48,601 bases of DNA from an uncultured Agathobaculum sp. (GTDB lineage: Bacteria > Bacillota > Clostridia > Oscillospirales > Butyricicoccaceae), in the NCBI RefSeq assembly GCF_944384735.1, contig NZ_CALWUN010000008.1, positions 1-48,601 of the forward strand, written 5' to 3'. The position numbers were made by a program, and so were the translations under genes. Shown in pieces: positions 1 through 8,721 of this stretch. The stretch's first letter is position 1. Every line of letters begins with the position of its first letter. Below the pieces are notes generated by a model, which made no database searches, had not been told where the DNA came from, and saw only the letters and a list, made by a program, of their open reading frames with translations.

Positions 1-437
1 ACCGAATGCACCAGACCACTGTCCTTATCTACGCCGATATGGGCCTTATAGCCAAAGTGCCATGCATTGCCCTTTTTAACCGAATGTGCCTCCGGATCGC
101 GTTGCTTTTCCCGGTTTTTTGTGGAAGATGGCGCGGCCATCAGGGTGGAATCCACAATCGTCCCCTTTTTCAGCAGCAGGCCGCGCTCCTGCAGCAACCC
201 TGCCACTTGCGCAAACAGTTTTTCCTGTAGATCGTGCTTGAGCAGCAGATTTCGGAATCGGCCCAGCGTGTCGCCGTCCGGCATCTGGTTGCTGGATTCC
301 ACACCGCAAAAGTCCGAGGCTGTCAGGCTGTCCATCGCTTCCGCCACTGTTCCCTCATCCGATAGGTCATACAGGTTTTGCAGCACATGCAGACACAGCA
401 TCAGCTCCAGATCATAGGGCTTGTTTCCGCGCTCTCC
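1..437 (-). pseudogene. IS5-family transposase fragment
   Basis: Reading the minus strand from about 437 to the window edge gives one open frame of IS5-type transposase. It has a segment like PYDLELMLCLHVLQNLYDLS, then the TIVDSTLMAAPSSTKN and KKGNAWHFGYKAHIGVD blocks that precede and include a conserved Asp of the DDE domain. An in-frame stop lies just upstream (438-440), so the N-terminal 50-60 residues usual for the family are missing. The C-terminal half lies outside the window. It is therefore at least 5'-truncated and probably inactive. No terminal inverted repeat was found on the right side. The family call rests on these motifs and is firm; the exact IS name is not determinable here. 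Confidence 0.8.
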
Positions 438-526
438 TTATTTTCGCTCGCTGCGCTATATTCTCTTTGTGCGGTGCTGCCTTAAACGCTTTGCCTCCCT
501 GATGCTTTATTTCCCGGCATGGCACT

Positions 527-1417
527 TTATGATGACCGGCGCATTTGCTCCAGTGCCCAATTCCCGATCAACAACTCTGCATCACGGGCCATGCGTTCCT
601 GCTCAGGCGCCCGGCTGGCCGTTATGTGGAGTTTTTCATATTCCGGGTTGTTTTCCTCGATGAAGCCGTGGATCGAACCGGCATATCGCCTTACGTCCGC
701 AGATATCCCATTCTCTTCCAAAGCTGCCTGATAGGTCAGACTTTTCTCGCTGAAGGAATCGTTATCGGCCAGCACGAACAGCGCCGGTGCGATCGTCCCC
801 TGCTGCGCCGGGGTCAGGGCGTGATACCGCTCTACGGCGTCCCCGATATAAGCATGGCACAGCACCTGCGCCGCCACGTCGATATCCTCCACCTTGAGCG
901 CAAGGACGGCCGCCGCCGCATGATAGGCGCCCGCCGAATAGCCCATGACGCACAAGCGCCCGGGGTCGGCGTGGTACTCCTCTGCGTGTGCCTTGCAGTA
1001 GCGGATGACATCGGCCACTTCCTCGGTGCCGTACGCAATGGGCGTCTCGTCGGTCATCAGCCGATAATTGATGTTGACCACGATCACATTCCAGCTCTTG
1101 GAGATGCGGTCGCTCTGCGTGTCCAACGTATCGTCGTCGCCCGCGATGAACGCGCCGCCGTGGATGTTGAACACCACCGGCAGCGCGACCGCCCCTTCCG
1201 GGATATACAAATTGACCTCTACGGGGTCTTTGCCGTCCCGCGGGACGAGCAGGCGCTCGCCCAGCCGTTCCCCGTCCGGCTTTGCCATGTTCGCCTGATC
1301 CTCCGCGCGGAGCTTGGTCATTTTCCAGTTGGCATAGCCGAAGAGCCCGGCCGCAGCTGCGGCCAGCACGACGACAAACAACAATACGATCCCCAGTATC
1401 TTTATCGCGTTTTTCAC
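527..1417 (-). CDS. membrane-anchored alpha/beta hydrolase (HSL-type esterase)
   Basis: A protein of 296 residues. Residues 5-27 form one hydrophobic N-terminal helix (signal anchor), so the catalytic domain should face outside. The hydrolase domain carries the oxyanion HGGAF motif (86-90) of the hormone-sensitive-lipase/carboxylesterase group, a nucleophile elbow GYSAG (Ser161), an acid in LADND (Asp218 or 220) and the catalytic His in SIHGF (His250). The family hydrolyses short-chain esters; the substrate is unknown. The gene is divergent from a TetR regulator, with a promoter (TTGACT, 17 bp, TACACT) between them, so substrate-inducible repression is likely. The reading frame ends only about 90 bp before the transposase remnant. 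Confidence 0.85.
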   Translation of the reverse strand: MKNAIKILGIVLLFVVVLAAAAAGLFGYANWKMTKLRAEDQANMAKPDGERLGERLLVPRDGKDPVEVNLYIPEGAVALPVVFNIHGGAFIAGDDDTLDTQSDRISKSWNVIVVNINYRLMTDETPIAYGTEEVADVIRYCKAHAEEYHADPGRLCVMGYSAGAYHAAAAVLALKVEDIDVAAQVLCHAYIGDAVERYHALTPAQQGTIAPALFVLADNDSFSEKSLTYQAALEENGISADVRRYAGSIHGFIEENNPEYEKLHITASRAPEQERMARDAELLIGNWALEQMRRSS

Positions 1418-1445
1418 AACAGCACCCCTTGCTTTTTTGCTGAAG

Positions 1446-1484
1446 CAAGTGTATCGTAAAGGCTGTGACGAGTCAAGTGTATCG
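1446..1484 (-). promoter_or_regulatory. esterase promoter with 11-bp direct repeat
   Basis: On the minus strand TTGACT (plus 1471-1476) and TACACT (plus 1448-1453) are separated by 17 bp, a good sigma-A promoter for the esterase. The plus-strand string CAAGTGTATCG occurs twice (1446-1456 and 1474-1484), 28 bp apart, overlapping both promoter boxes. This spacing is close to three helical turns and would suit binding of two regulator dimers. The TetR encoded next door is the obvious candidate; that link is inferred. Confidence 0.6.
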
Positions 1485-1520
1485 GCAATAATAAGACAGT
1501 TTCAGGGGTGCTGTATCCGC

Positions 1521-2017
1521 ATGAACAATCAGGAGAAAAACGCCTATGTGCGGGAAAACGCACACAGGCGCTATTGCAGCTTTTGCAGGGCAAAAAAATC
1601 GACGACATCTCGGTCAGCGAACTGACCCGGCAGGAGCAGGTAGGCAAGGTCTCGTTTTACCGGAATTATCAAAGCCTTTCCGATATCCTGTTCCAGTATG
1701 ACAGGCTGCTGGCGAATACCTGGGGTGCGGCTTACGACAGCAACCCGACCTCGAACCCTTCCAACCTCTTTGGCAGGCTGTTCCAGCACTATAAAGATCA
1801 CGCGGATTTCTATCTGCTGCTGTACCGCAACGGCCTGACCGATGCCATGCTGCACACCATTCAGGAGCGCTGCGGCCTGCGTCCCGAGCTGTCAAACCGG
1901 GAGGCCTACGAGAAATCCTTCCGGGCCTACGGCATCTACGGCTGGCTGCTGGAATGGATGCGGCGCGGCATGGCGGAATCCACCGAGGATATCAACGCCA
2001 TGCTGCAGGGTCAATAG
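1521..2017 (+). CDS. TetR-family regulator with apparent -1 frameshift
   Basis: The ATG at 1521 begins MNNQEKNAYVRE, a typical start for small TetR proteins, but this frame is lost at an AAAA run (1555-1558). The rest (TQALLQLLQGKKIDD, helix-turn-helix GKVSFYRNYQSLSDILFQYD, then a helical C-terminal domain) is in the next frame. One extra A would give an intact 165-residue protein (497 nt plus 1 is divisible by three). A GTG at 1508 opens the downstream frame without a shift, but its first residues do not look like the family. Divergent to the esterase and the likely local repressor. Either a real pseudogene or a homopolymer sequencing error; see findings. Confidence 0.7.
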
Positions 2018-2136
2018 CGGGGTGAGAACTGTTTTGCGCGGTATGCTGCCATTTCTGCCGTTGTGCGGCGCCCCGTTGCAGCCAAGAAATCTCTCCTCCC
2101 GCCATCCGCTACGCTTTGTTCAAGGAGGTATCTGCT

Positions 2137-3603
2137 ATGTCTGTGATGCAAATCGAGCATTTATCCTTTACCTATCCCGGCAGCTTTGACCCGGTTTTCG
2201 AGGATGTCAGCTTGCGGTTTGACACCCGCTGGAGGCTCGGCCTGATCGGTCGGAACGGTCGCGGGAAAACCACCCTGCTGCGTCTGCTGCTGGGACAATA
2301 TGCATGCGGCGGCGCTGTTCACACGTCTGTGCCCTGCGATTACTTCCCCTACCCGGTGCATGACCCGGATCAGCCGACCGGGACGGTGCTGCAGTCCGTC
2401 TGCCCGGAAGCGCAGGAATGGGCGCTGTTGCGCGAGTTATCCCTGCTCGAGGTGGACGAGGATGCGTTTTGGCGTCCGTTCTCTACATTGTCCGGCGGCG
2501 AGCAGACCAAGGCGCTGTTGGCCGCGCTCTTTCTGCGGGAGGGACGCTTCCCGCTGATCGACGAGCCGACCAATCATCTGGACGCGCATGCCCGCGCCGT
2601 GCTGTCCGGTTATTTGCGCCGCAAGCGCGGCTTTTTGCTGGTCTCGCACGACCGGCACTTTCTCGACGGCTGCGTCGACCACATCGTGTCGCTCAACCGC
2701 GCGGATATCGAGGTGCAGGCCGGCAACTTTTCTTCTTGGTGGCAGAATTACGAGCGGCAGCAGGCGTTCGAGGCCACGCAGGACGCGCGGCTGCAAAAGG
2801 AGATCGCCGGCCTGCAAAAAGCCGCCCGACGCACAGCCGGTTGGTCGGACCGCACCGAGGCAGCCAAGTATGGCGGCGGCCCGGTCGACCGCGGTTTTAT
2901 CGGGCACAAGTCCGCCAAAATGATGCAGCGCGCCAAGTCCATCGCGGCGCGGCAGGAGCGGGCCATTGCGCAGAAATCCAGCCTGCTGCACAACCGGGAA
3001 CGCGCCGAGCGCCTCAAGCTGTCCCCGCTGTGCTACCATGCCGACCGGCTGGCATCGTTTTCGCAGGCTGCCGCCGTTTACGACGGCCATCCGGCGGGGG
3101 CGCCGGTTTCCTTCGAGGTGCACCGCGGCGACCGCATTGCGCTCGACGGCCGGAACGGCTGTGGCAAAACCAGCCTGCTGCGCCTGCTGACCGGCGCACC
3201 CATCGACCATTGCGGTACGGTGACAGTCGCTTCGGGGCTTGTGATCTCCTATGTGCCGCAGGACACCGCGCATCTGCGCGGTTCGCTGTCGGATTTTATT
3301 GCCGCACACGGGCTGGATGAAACGCTGTTCAAGTCCATCCTGCGCAAGATGGACTTCGCCCGCGCGCAGTTTGAAAAGGACATGGCGGCGTATTCTGCCG
3401 GACAGAAGAAAAAGGTGCTGCTGGCCAAAAGCCTGTGCGAGCGGGCGCACCTGTATGTCTGGGACGAGCCGCTCAACTACATCGACGTATTTTCCCGCAT
3501 GCAGATCGAGCAGCTGCTGGCGGAATTTGCGCCGACGATGGTCTTTGTTGAGCATGACCGCGCCTTTCGTGACGCGGTTGCCACAAAAATAATCGGGCTG
3601 TAG
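2137..3603 (+). CDS. ABC-F ATPase, Lsa-type ribosomal protection protein
   Basis: A protein of 488 residues starting at ATG 2137, which sits 7-8 nt after an AAGGAGGT site; the in-frame extension upstream is not supported. Two ABC domains lack membrane helices. Walker A motifs are GRNGRGKTT (about 38-46) and GRNGCGKTS (about 338-346); signatures are LSGGE and YSAGQ; Walker B regions are PLIDEPTNHLD and LYVWDEPLNYID. The interdomain linker is rich in Lys/Arg/Gln. Length, FPLIDEP and the WDEPLNY variant match the Lsa/Vga-like ABC-F group, whose members displace lincosamide, streptogramin A and pleuromutilin drugs from the ribosome. Resistance in this host is inferred; a housekeeping translation role is possible. 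Confidence 0.85.
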   Translation: MSVMQIEHLSFTYPGSFDPVFEDVSLRFDTRWRLGLIGRNGRGKTTLLRLLLGQYACGGAVHTSVPCDYFPYPVHDPDQPTGTVLQSVCPEAQEWALLRELSLLEVDEDAFWRPFSTLSGGEQTKALLAALFLREGRFPLIDEPTNHLDAHARAVLSGYLRRKRGFLLVSHDRHFLDGCVDHIVSLNRADIEVQAGNFSSWWQNYERQQAFEATQDARLQKEIAGLQKAARRTAGWSDRTEAAKYGGGPVDRGFIGHKSAKMMQRAKSIAARQERAIAQKSSLLHNRERAERLKLSPLCYHADRLASFSQAAAVYDGHPAGAPVSFEVHRGDRIALDGRNGCGKTSLLRLLTGAPIDHCGTVTVASGLVISYVPQDTAHLRGSLSDFIAAHGLDETLFKSILRKMDFARAQFEKDMAAYSAGQKKKVLLAKSLCERAHLYVWDEPLNYIDVFSRMQIEQLLAEFAPTMVFVEHDRAFRDAVATKIIGL

Positions 3604-3641
3604 GCGGCGATGCCACCCACAGCCCGGGCTTACGGTATTGC

Positions 3642-4658
3642 TTACGCGGCGGCATCCTGTGCGTGCGCCGCGAGATAGGCGTCCAACCGGACGCCGACAT
3701 TGTGCTGCAAATTACGGTAGAAGAACTGATAGTCATAGATATGGTAGATGCCGGCCTCAAAGGTGTCGATCACCGGCGGGTAGTCCTCGGGGGATACGTC
3801 GGTCACCTTGAGCGCGCCGCGCGTCCCGTCAATATAGGCGCCGGTCAGCTGCGGCACTTCCAGCAGGATGTTGCCCTCGTAATCCAAAAAGCATGCGCCC
3901 TTGTTCAGCGTCTTGTCGGCGGGCGTGCTGTCGGTCTTCCAGTTGAGCGGGTTGATCGCCAGCGTGCGCACCCCGGCCGGGATCATGTTCGACTGGGTGA
4001 TGCTTTCGGCCTCGCTGTTGAAGGCGATGATAACGCCCGTGTCGTCCTCGCCGGACGCAAAGCGCAGGTGCGGGTATTCTTCCATCTCCTGCTCGGTGAT
4101 GCGCCAGCCGATGGCGTAGCAGGCGACCAGCTGGTCGTCCAGCGCCTCATCGGCAAAAAACTCCTTGAGCAGGCGCAGGCTCATGTCCGCACCCTGCGAA
4201 AAGCCCGCCAGAATGATCGGCTGGCCGTCGTTGTAGTGCTCGAGGTAGTAGGCGAACGCATCCCGCACATCCTCATACGCCGCGGACAGGCGCTCCTCCA
4301 GCTCGTCTTTGGGCAGCAGGTAGTCGGTCAGCGACGCCTGCCGGTAATAAGGCGCGAAGAAGCGGGCGTCCGCGTCGTAAATGCCCTTTTCCATGTTGAT
4401 TGCGCCAAGGAAGTTGGCCTTATCCTGTTCGTTTTCCAGCGACATGTTGAACTGTTCCTCATCCCCGCCGACATACACGGTCGGCGCGACAAAGAACACA
4501 TCGGCTTCGCCGGTTTCCCCGGTTGGCAGATACGCCCAGTTTTCCGCCTGCGCGTACATGGAACCCGTCTGTGCCTGCGCCCCGTCCGACGGCGTGCCGC
4601 CGCATGCTGTCAGCCCCAGCGCAAGCAGCAGCGACAGGGAAATGAGTTTGGTTTTCAT
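3642..4658 (-). CDS. DUF3089 alpha/beta-hydrolase-like lipoprotein
   Basis: A protein of 338 residues from ATG 4658, preceded by GAGGAGG at good spacing. It has a signal peptide with lipobox LTAC, so it should be lipid-anchored outside the membrane. The mature part matches the DUF3089 family: ADVFFVAPTVY near the start, a nucleophile-elbow-like GFSQG (Ser at about 154) and a long C-terminal region rich in Asp/Glu. Members have the alpha/beta hydrolase fold and their substrates are not established. It is convergent with the ABC-F gene (39 bp between the ends) and downstream of the tetR at 4717-5310 on the same strand, separated by 58 bp that include a short palindromic run (CAGCCCCCCGGGCTG). 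Confidence 0.8.
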   Translation of the reverse strand: MKTKLISLSLLLALGLTACGGTPSDGAQAQTGSMYAQAENWAYLPTGETGEADVFFVAPTVYVGGDEEQFNMSLENEQDKANFLGAINMEKGIYDADARFFAPYYRQASLTDYLLPKDELEERLSAAYEDVRDAFAYYLEHYNDGQPIILAGFSQGADMSLRLLKEFFADEALDDQLVACYAIGWRITEQEMEEYPHLRFASGEDDTGVIIAFNSEAESITQSNMIPAGVRTLAINPLNWKTDSTPADKTLNKGACFLDYEGNILLEVPQLTGAYIDGTRGALKVTDVSPEDYPPVIDTFEAGIYHIYDYQFFYRNLQHNVGVRLDAYLAAHAQDAAA

Positions 4659-4716
4659 CAATTGTCCTCCTCTCATGCAGCCTGACAGCCCCCCGGGCTG
4701 TCAGGCCCGCCCTCTA

Positions 4717-5310
4717 TCATACCGTATCCGGGCGGGTTTGGCAAGCAGCATCTGCCAGCAGCGGTGCGGTCACCGCGCGGAAGTACGCATCCAGCTGCCC
4801 CGGCGTTTGCCGCTGCCGCCCATCCAGCCACCAGAGCACCATCTCGACAAAGCTGCCCGCGATGTGGTTGACCAGAAAGTCCTGCGGCACGCCGCCGGGA
4901 TGGTCGGGCAGCGCCAATTCTGTCCGGATGAGCTCACGCAGCCCCTCTTTGAAGTACCGCAGGAACAGCCCGCGGCTTTCGCAGCAGAGCAGGCCGAGGA
5001 TGTTGCGGTCGTTGCGCTGCAAGTGTTGCAACAGGTGGCAGAACACCGAGTCCGGCGCCGCCCCGTCCGAGTACAGCCCGTGGCTGTGGGCGCTGTCCCG
5101 CGCGCTGTCCAGAATGTGCCCGAACAATTCGCCGCACAACGCGCGCAGCAGATCGTCCTTGGTTTGGAAATGGGCATAGAAGGTCGTGCGGCCGACATCC
5201 GCCGCCGCAATGATCTGCTGCACCGTGATCCTGCTGTAAGGTTTTTCAGCCAGCAATGCGCTGAACGCCGTGAAGATCGCCGCGCGCGTTTTCCTCTGCC
5301 GCCGGTCCAT
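4717..5310 (-). CDS. TetR/AcrR-family transcriptional regulator
   Basis: A protein of 197 residues. The start is taken as ATG 5310 (MDRRQRKTR) because GGGAGG lies 7 nt upstream; the ATG two codons earlier is too close to it. The N-terminal domain has the TetR helix-turn-helix (ITVQQIIAAADVGRTTFYAH, about 30-50) followed by FQTKDDLLRAL. The C-terminal ligand domain is helical with two clustered Cys (LCCESRG), which could matter for metal or thiol sensing. It is divergent from a P1B metal ATPase, with a perfect 13-bp dyad at the ATPase transcription start, so control of metal efflux is the simplest reading. Confidence 0.85.
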   Translation of the reverse strand: MDRRQRKTRAAIFTAFSALLAEKPYSRITVQQIIAAADVGRTTFYAHFQTKDDLLRALCGELFGHILDSARDSAHSHGLYSDGAAPDSVFCHLLQHLQRNDRNILGLLCCESRGLFLRYFKEGLRELIRTELALPDHPGGVPQDFLVNHIAGSFVEMVLWWLDGRQRQTPGQLDAYFRAVTAPLLADAACQTRPDTV

Positions 5311-5374
5311 CGCCATACCTCCCGTACAAAATGCAAAAATTGTCCGGTATCGCACAGGGGCGGCAAATCATACC

Positions 5375-5423
5375 TTGCCTTTGCCCTGCCGCCCTTCTAC
5401 AATAAAGACAGAACAATCTGTTC
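5375..5423 (+). promoter_or_regulatory. P1B-ATPase promoter and putative TetR operator
   Basis: TTGCCT (5375-5380), a 17-bp spacer and TACAAT (5398-5403) make a good promoter for the ATPase gene. A perfect dyad GAACAATCTGTTC (5411-5423) starts at the expected transcription start, where a bound TetR dimer would block initiation. The assignment to the neighbouring TetR is inferred from position. Confidence 0.6.
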
Positions 5424-5487
5424 GTTATCTCAAATTGTACGGAATGCCGCGGCGGCTGTCAAGTCCGCCGCGCGGGAGGGGAGCAAA

Positions 5488-7362
5488 ATGCTGAAAAGAG
5501 TTACCGATTGGCTGGCCGGGCTGCCGATGACGGCCGTCTCCGGCGTATGCCTGCTGCTCAGCCTGCTGCTGCGGCTGCGGGGTGGGACCGGCGCGCTGCC
5601 GCTCGATCCGGCGTGGGCGGCGGTTGTCATCAGCGGCGCGCCGCTGCTCTATCTGGCGGTCTGGCGCATGGTACACAATCCGGGCATCAGCAAAATTTCG
5701 TCCGCGCTGCTGATTTCGATTGCCATGTGCGCCGCTGTCGCCATTGGCGACCTGTTTGCCGCGGGTGAAGTGGCGTTTATCATGGCGATTGGCGCAATTT
5801 TGGAGGAACGCACGACGCAGCGCGCCCGCAAGGGGCTGACCAGCCTGATCCGGCTGACGCCTGTCCAAGGTCGTCTGCTGACCGAATCCGGGGAAACCAT
5901 GGTGCCGATTGCGCAGATCCGGCCGGGCGACCGGCTGCGCATCCTGCCCGGTGAGGCCGTGCCGGTGGACGGGGTCATCCTGTGCGGCCAGACCTCGGTC
6001 GACCAGTCCATCCTGACCGGTGAGTCGCTGCCGGTGGACAAGGGGCCGGGCGGGACGGTATATTGCGGCACGATCAACCGCTTCGGCGCGGTCGAGGTGG
6101 AGGCGGCCAAGGCGGGCGAGGACAGCTCGCTGCACCTGCTCATCCGCATGGTGCGCGAGGCGGAGGCCAAGCAGGCGCCCATGCAGCGCATTGCCGACCG
6201 TGCGGCCAGCTGGCTGGTGCCGGTCGCGCTGCTGATCGCGGCCGTCGCCTACTTTGGCACGGGGGAGCTGGTGAAGGCAGTCACGGTGCTGGTCGTGTTC
6301 TGTCCGTGCGCGCTCGTGCTCGCCACGCCGACCGCCATCATGGCCGCCATCGGGCAGGCGACCCGCCACGGCGTTATCATCAAATCGGGCGAAGCGCTCG
6401 AGCGGATGGGCAAGGCGGATGTGGTCGCGCTGGACAAGACCGGCACGCTGACCTTTGGCCGTCCGGACGTGAGCGACATAGCCGTGTGCGCGGACGGCTG
6501 GGGGCAGACCGCGCTGCTGGTGCTGTGCGCGTCTGCGGAGACGCACAGCGAGCACCCGCTCGGCAAGGCGGTCACCGCACATGCGCGGGCGCGCGGACTG
6601 GCGCTGCACCCCGCCGCAGACTTCTGCATGACGGCCGGGCGCGGCATCCGCGCGACGGTGGAGGGGCGTCAGGTCTGGTGCGGCAGCGCGGCGTGGCTGA
6701 CCGGGCAGGGCATCCCCCTGTCCGCGCTGGTGCAGCAGACGCTGCACCGCCTGCAGGACGAGGGCAAAGCGGCCATCCTAGTCGCGGACGCTGCGCAATG
6801 CCTTGGCGTGATCGCGCTTTCCGACACCCTGCGGCCGGAGACGCCGCAAGCCGTCGCACGGCTGCATGACATGGGGGTGCACACCGTACTGCTGACAGGC
6901 GATAACCGTCAGGCCGCAGCCTGTTTTGCCGCACAGGCCGGTGTGGATGACGTGCAGGCCGAGCTGCTGCCGGCGGACAAGGTCGCAAGCCTTGCGGTGA
7001 TGCAGCAGGCCGGACATACCGTCTGCATGGTCGGCGACGGGGTCAACGACGCCCCGGCGCTCAAAACGGCGGATGTCAGCGTTGCAATGGGCTGCATGGG
7101 CAGCGATATTGCGGTCGACGCGGCTGATATTGCGCTCATGCGCGATGATATTGCCATGCTGCCCTATCTCAAGCGCCTGTCCAACGCCACGGTCGCCACC
7201 ATCAAGCTGAGTATCACACTGTCCATGTGCATCAATTTTGCAGCCATCGTCCTGTCGCTGTGCGGCCTGCTCACCCCGACCACCGGTGCGCTCGTCCACA
7301 ACGCCGGTTCGTGCTTCGTCGTGCTCATCGCGGCGCTGCTGTACGACCGTAGGTTCGATTGA
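5488..7362 (+). CDS. heavy-metal-translocating P1B-type ATPase
   Basis: A protein of 624 residues from ATG 5488, which follows GGGAGGGGA; the frame is open far upstream but that part is antisense to other genes. Landmarks: TGES (about 177-180) in the actuator domain, the CPC transport motif (272-274), DKTGT with the phosphorylated Asp316, the SEHP motif (His356) typical of P1B pumps, and GDGVND (516-521). Four helices precede the actuator, as usual, but there is no N-terminal metal-binding domain and no His-rich tail. The last helices carry HNAGS rather than the copper-pump signatures, which favours Zn/Cd/Co-type over Cu substrates. It should export metal at the cytoplasmic membrane under control of the divergent TetR. 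Confidence 0.88.
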   Translation: MLKRVTDWLAGLPMTAVSGVCLLLSLLLRLRGGTGALPLDPAWAAVVISGAPLLYLAVWRMVHNPGISKISSALLISIAMCAAVAIGDLFAAGEVAFIMAIGAILEERTTQRARKGLTSLIRLTPVQGRLLTESGETMVPIAQIRPGDRLRILPGEAVPVDGVILCGQTSVDQSILTGESLPVDKGPGGTVYCGTINRFGAVEVEAAKAGEDSSLHLLIRMVREAEAKQAPMQRIADRAASWLVPVALLIAAVAYFGTGELVKAVTVLVVFCPCALVLATPTAIMAAIGQATRHGVIIKSGEALERMGKADVVALDKTGTLTFGRPDVSDIAVCADGWGQTALLVLCASAETHSEHPLGKAVTAHARARGLALHPAADFCMTAGRGIRATVEGRQVWCGSAAWLTGQGIPLSALVQQTLHRLQDEGKAAILVADAAQCLGVIALSDTLRPETPQAVARLHDMGVHTVLLTGDNRQAAACFAAQAGVDDVQAELLPADKVASLAVMQQAGHTVCMVGDGVNDAPALKTADVSVAMGCMGSDIAVDAADIALMRDDIAMLPYLKRLSNATVATIKLSITLSMCINFAAIVLSLCGLLTPTTGALVHNAGSCFVVLIAALLYDRRFD

Positions 7363-7477
7363 CGCCCGTCCGCTCGCTTTGCAGTTGTCACAGGCCGCGC
7401 GATATGCTATCATGGAAGCGGCATGAAATACGATGGCCGTCCGCGGGCTGCGGCGGCAGACTGGGAGGAGATCAATC

Positions 7478-8131
7478 GTGCTGCAAGGTGTGATTTTTGA
7501 TATGGACGGCGTGCTGGTCGATACCGAACCGATCTGGGACAGCATCTGGCCGGCGTGCTTCGAGCGGATGGGGCTGCCGCTGCCGCCGGCGTCGTTTTAT
7601 ACCGGCGGCCGGGGCATGTCGGGCGAGACCTATGCCAATTATGTGCAGGGCTTTTATCCGCAGGTGGACGCCAAAGAGCTGGTCGCCCTGTTCATGCAGC
7701 TGGGTGAGGAACGCTTTGCGCTGGGCGTGCCGGTCAAGCCGGGCGCGCGCGAGCTGCTGGATTATCTGAAGGGACAGGGTGTGCCGTGCGCCGTGGCCAG
7801 CTCGAGCCTGCGCAGCATCATCGAATGCAATCTGCGCAGCACCGGCCTGGCCGGTTATTTTGACGTGATCGTCAGCGGGCAGGACGTGACGTTTACCAAG
7901 CCCGACCCGACGATTTTCCTGCTGGCCGCCGAGCGGCTCGGCGTGGATATCCGGCGCTGTCTCGTGCTGGAGGACAGCCTGAACGGCGTGCGCGCCGGGC
8001 ACGCTGCCGGTGCGGTCACCGTCATGGTGCCCGACCTCATCCCGCCCAACGACGAGATCGCACAGATCTATGACGGCTGCTGCACCGACCTGCTGGAAGT
8101 GAAGTCGCTGCTGGCACAGGGCAGGCTGTAA
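7478..8131 (+). CDS. HAD-superfamily phosphatase (beta-PGM/Gph-like)
   Basis: A protein of 217 residues starting with GTG at 7478, 7 nt after GGGAGGAG. The first residues (VLQGVIFDMDGVLVDTE) hold the HAD motif I with Asp8 and Asp10. An alpha-helical cap follows; motif II Ser is in ASSSLRS, motif III Lys in FTKPDP, and motif IV acids in LEDSLNGVRAG. This layout matches beta-phosphoglucomutase and phosphoglycolate phosphatase relatives acting on small sugar or glycol phosphates. The substrate cannot be read from sequence. It stands alone between the metal ATPase and nrdR. Confidence 0.85.
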   Translation: MLQGVIFDMDGVLVDTEPIWDSIWPACFERMGLPLPPASFYTGGRGMSGETYANYVQGFYPQVDAKELVALFMQLGEERFALGVPVKPGARELLDYLKGQGVPCAVASSSLRSIIECNLRSTGLAGYFDVIVSGQDVTFTKPDPTIFLLAAERLGVDIRRCLVLEDSLNGVRAGHAAGAVTVMVPDLIPPNDEIAQIYDGCCTDLLEVKSLLAQGRL

Positions 8132-8186
8132 GGCGTGCCCCGCCGGTATGGCGCACATAAATCCGTGCGGAATTGTTGTGCCCGCA

Positions 8187-8216
8187 TTGACTTTGCGCCA
8201 CAAGCGATGGTATAAT
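8187..8216 (+). promoter_or_regulatory. nrdR promoter
   Basis: TTGACT (8187-8192), an 18-bp spacer and a perfect TATAAT (8211-8216) lie 44 bp before the nrdR start codon. Confidence 0.75.
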
Positions 8217-8259
8217 AAGACCAACAGGGAACCACACCGGCATGTAAGGGGGAAACGCT

Positions 8260-8715
8260 ATGAAGTGTCCGTTCTGCGGCTTTGACGACAGCAAGGTGGT
8301 CGATTCGCGACCGACCGACGAGGGTACCAGCATCCGCCGCCGCCGGGAATGCCTAAAATGCTTCAAGCGCTTCACCACCTACGAAACTGTCGAGCGCATG
8401 CCGCTCATGCTGGTCAAGCGCGACGGCACACGGCAGGCCTACGACCGCCAGAAGCTGCTGGGCGGCTTGATGAAGGCTTGCGAAAAGCGGCCGGTGTCGC
8501 TCATCCAGCTGGAACAGATCGTGGATACGGTCGAGCAGCGCGTGTTCGGTTCGGTCGATAACGAGGTGTCCAGTCAGGTCATCGGCGAACTGGTCATGGA
8601 ACAGCTGCGTAAGGTGGATGAGGTGGCCTATGTGCGCTTCGCGTCGGTCTACCGCCAGTTTAAGGATATCAATACGTTTATGGAGGAGCTGAATTCGTTG
8701 CTCAAGGATAAGTGA
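8260..8715 (+). CDS. nrdR: NrdR, repressor of ribonucleotide reductase genes
   Basis: A protein of 151 residues, the standard NrdR length. The N-terminal zinc ribbon uses Cys3, Cys6, Cys31 and Cys34, with the conserved [20 protein letters not shown] stretch. An ATP-cone domain follows ([20 protein letters not shown] and [20 protein letters not shown]). NrdR senses dATP/ATP through the cone and represses nrd operons by binding paired NrdR boxes. No nrd gene is in the window, so it acts in trans. Start ATG 8260 follows AAGGGGGA. A strong terminator lies downstream. Confidence 0.97.
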   Translation: MKCPFCGFDDSKVVDSRPTDEGTSIRRRRECLKCFKRFTTYETVERMPLMLVKRDGTRQAYDRQKLLGGLMKACEKRPVSLIQLEQIVDTVEQRVFGSVDNEVSSQVIGELVMEQLRKVDEVAYVRFASVYRQFKDINTFMEELNSLLKDK

Positions 8716-8721
8716 TTTTGA

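Noticed and set aside
545-1459. Long plus-strand frame opposite the esterase, and similar long frames opposite most genes here
   Set aside because: High GC produces long antisense frames; they lack ribosome sites, family motifs and sensible composition.
4381-5487. Upstream extension of the metal ATPase frame to 993 codons
   Set aside because: It runs antisense to the lipoprotein and tetR genes, has no family similarity, and the ATG at 5488 has a good ribosome site and fits the normal pump N-terminus.
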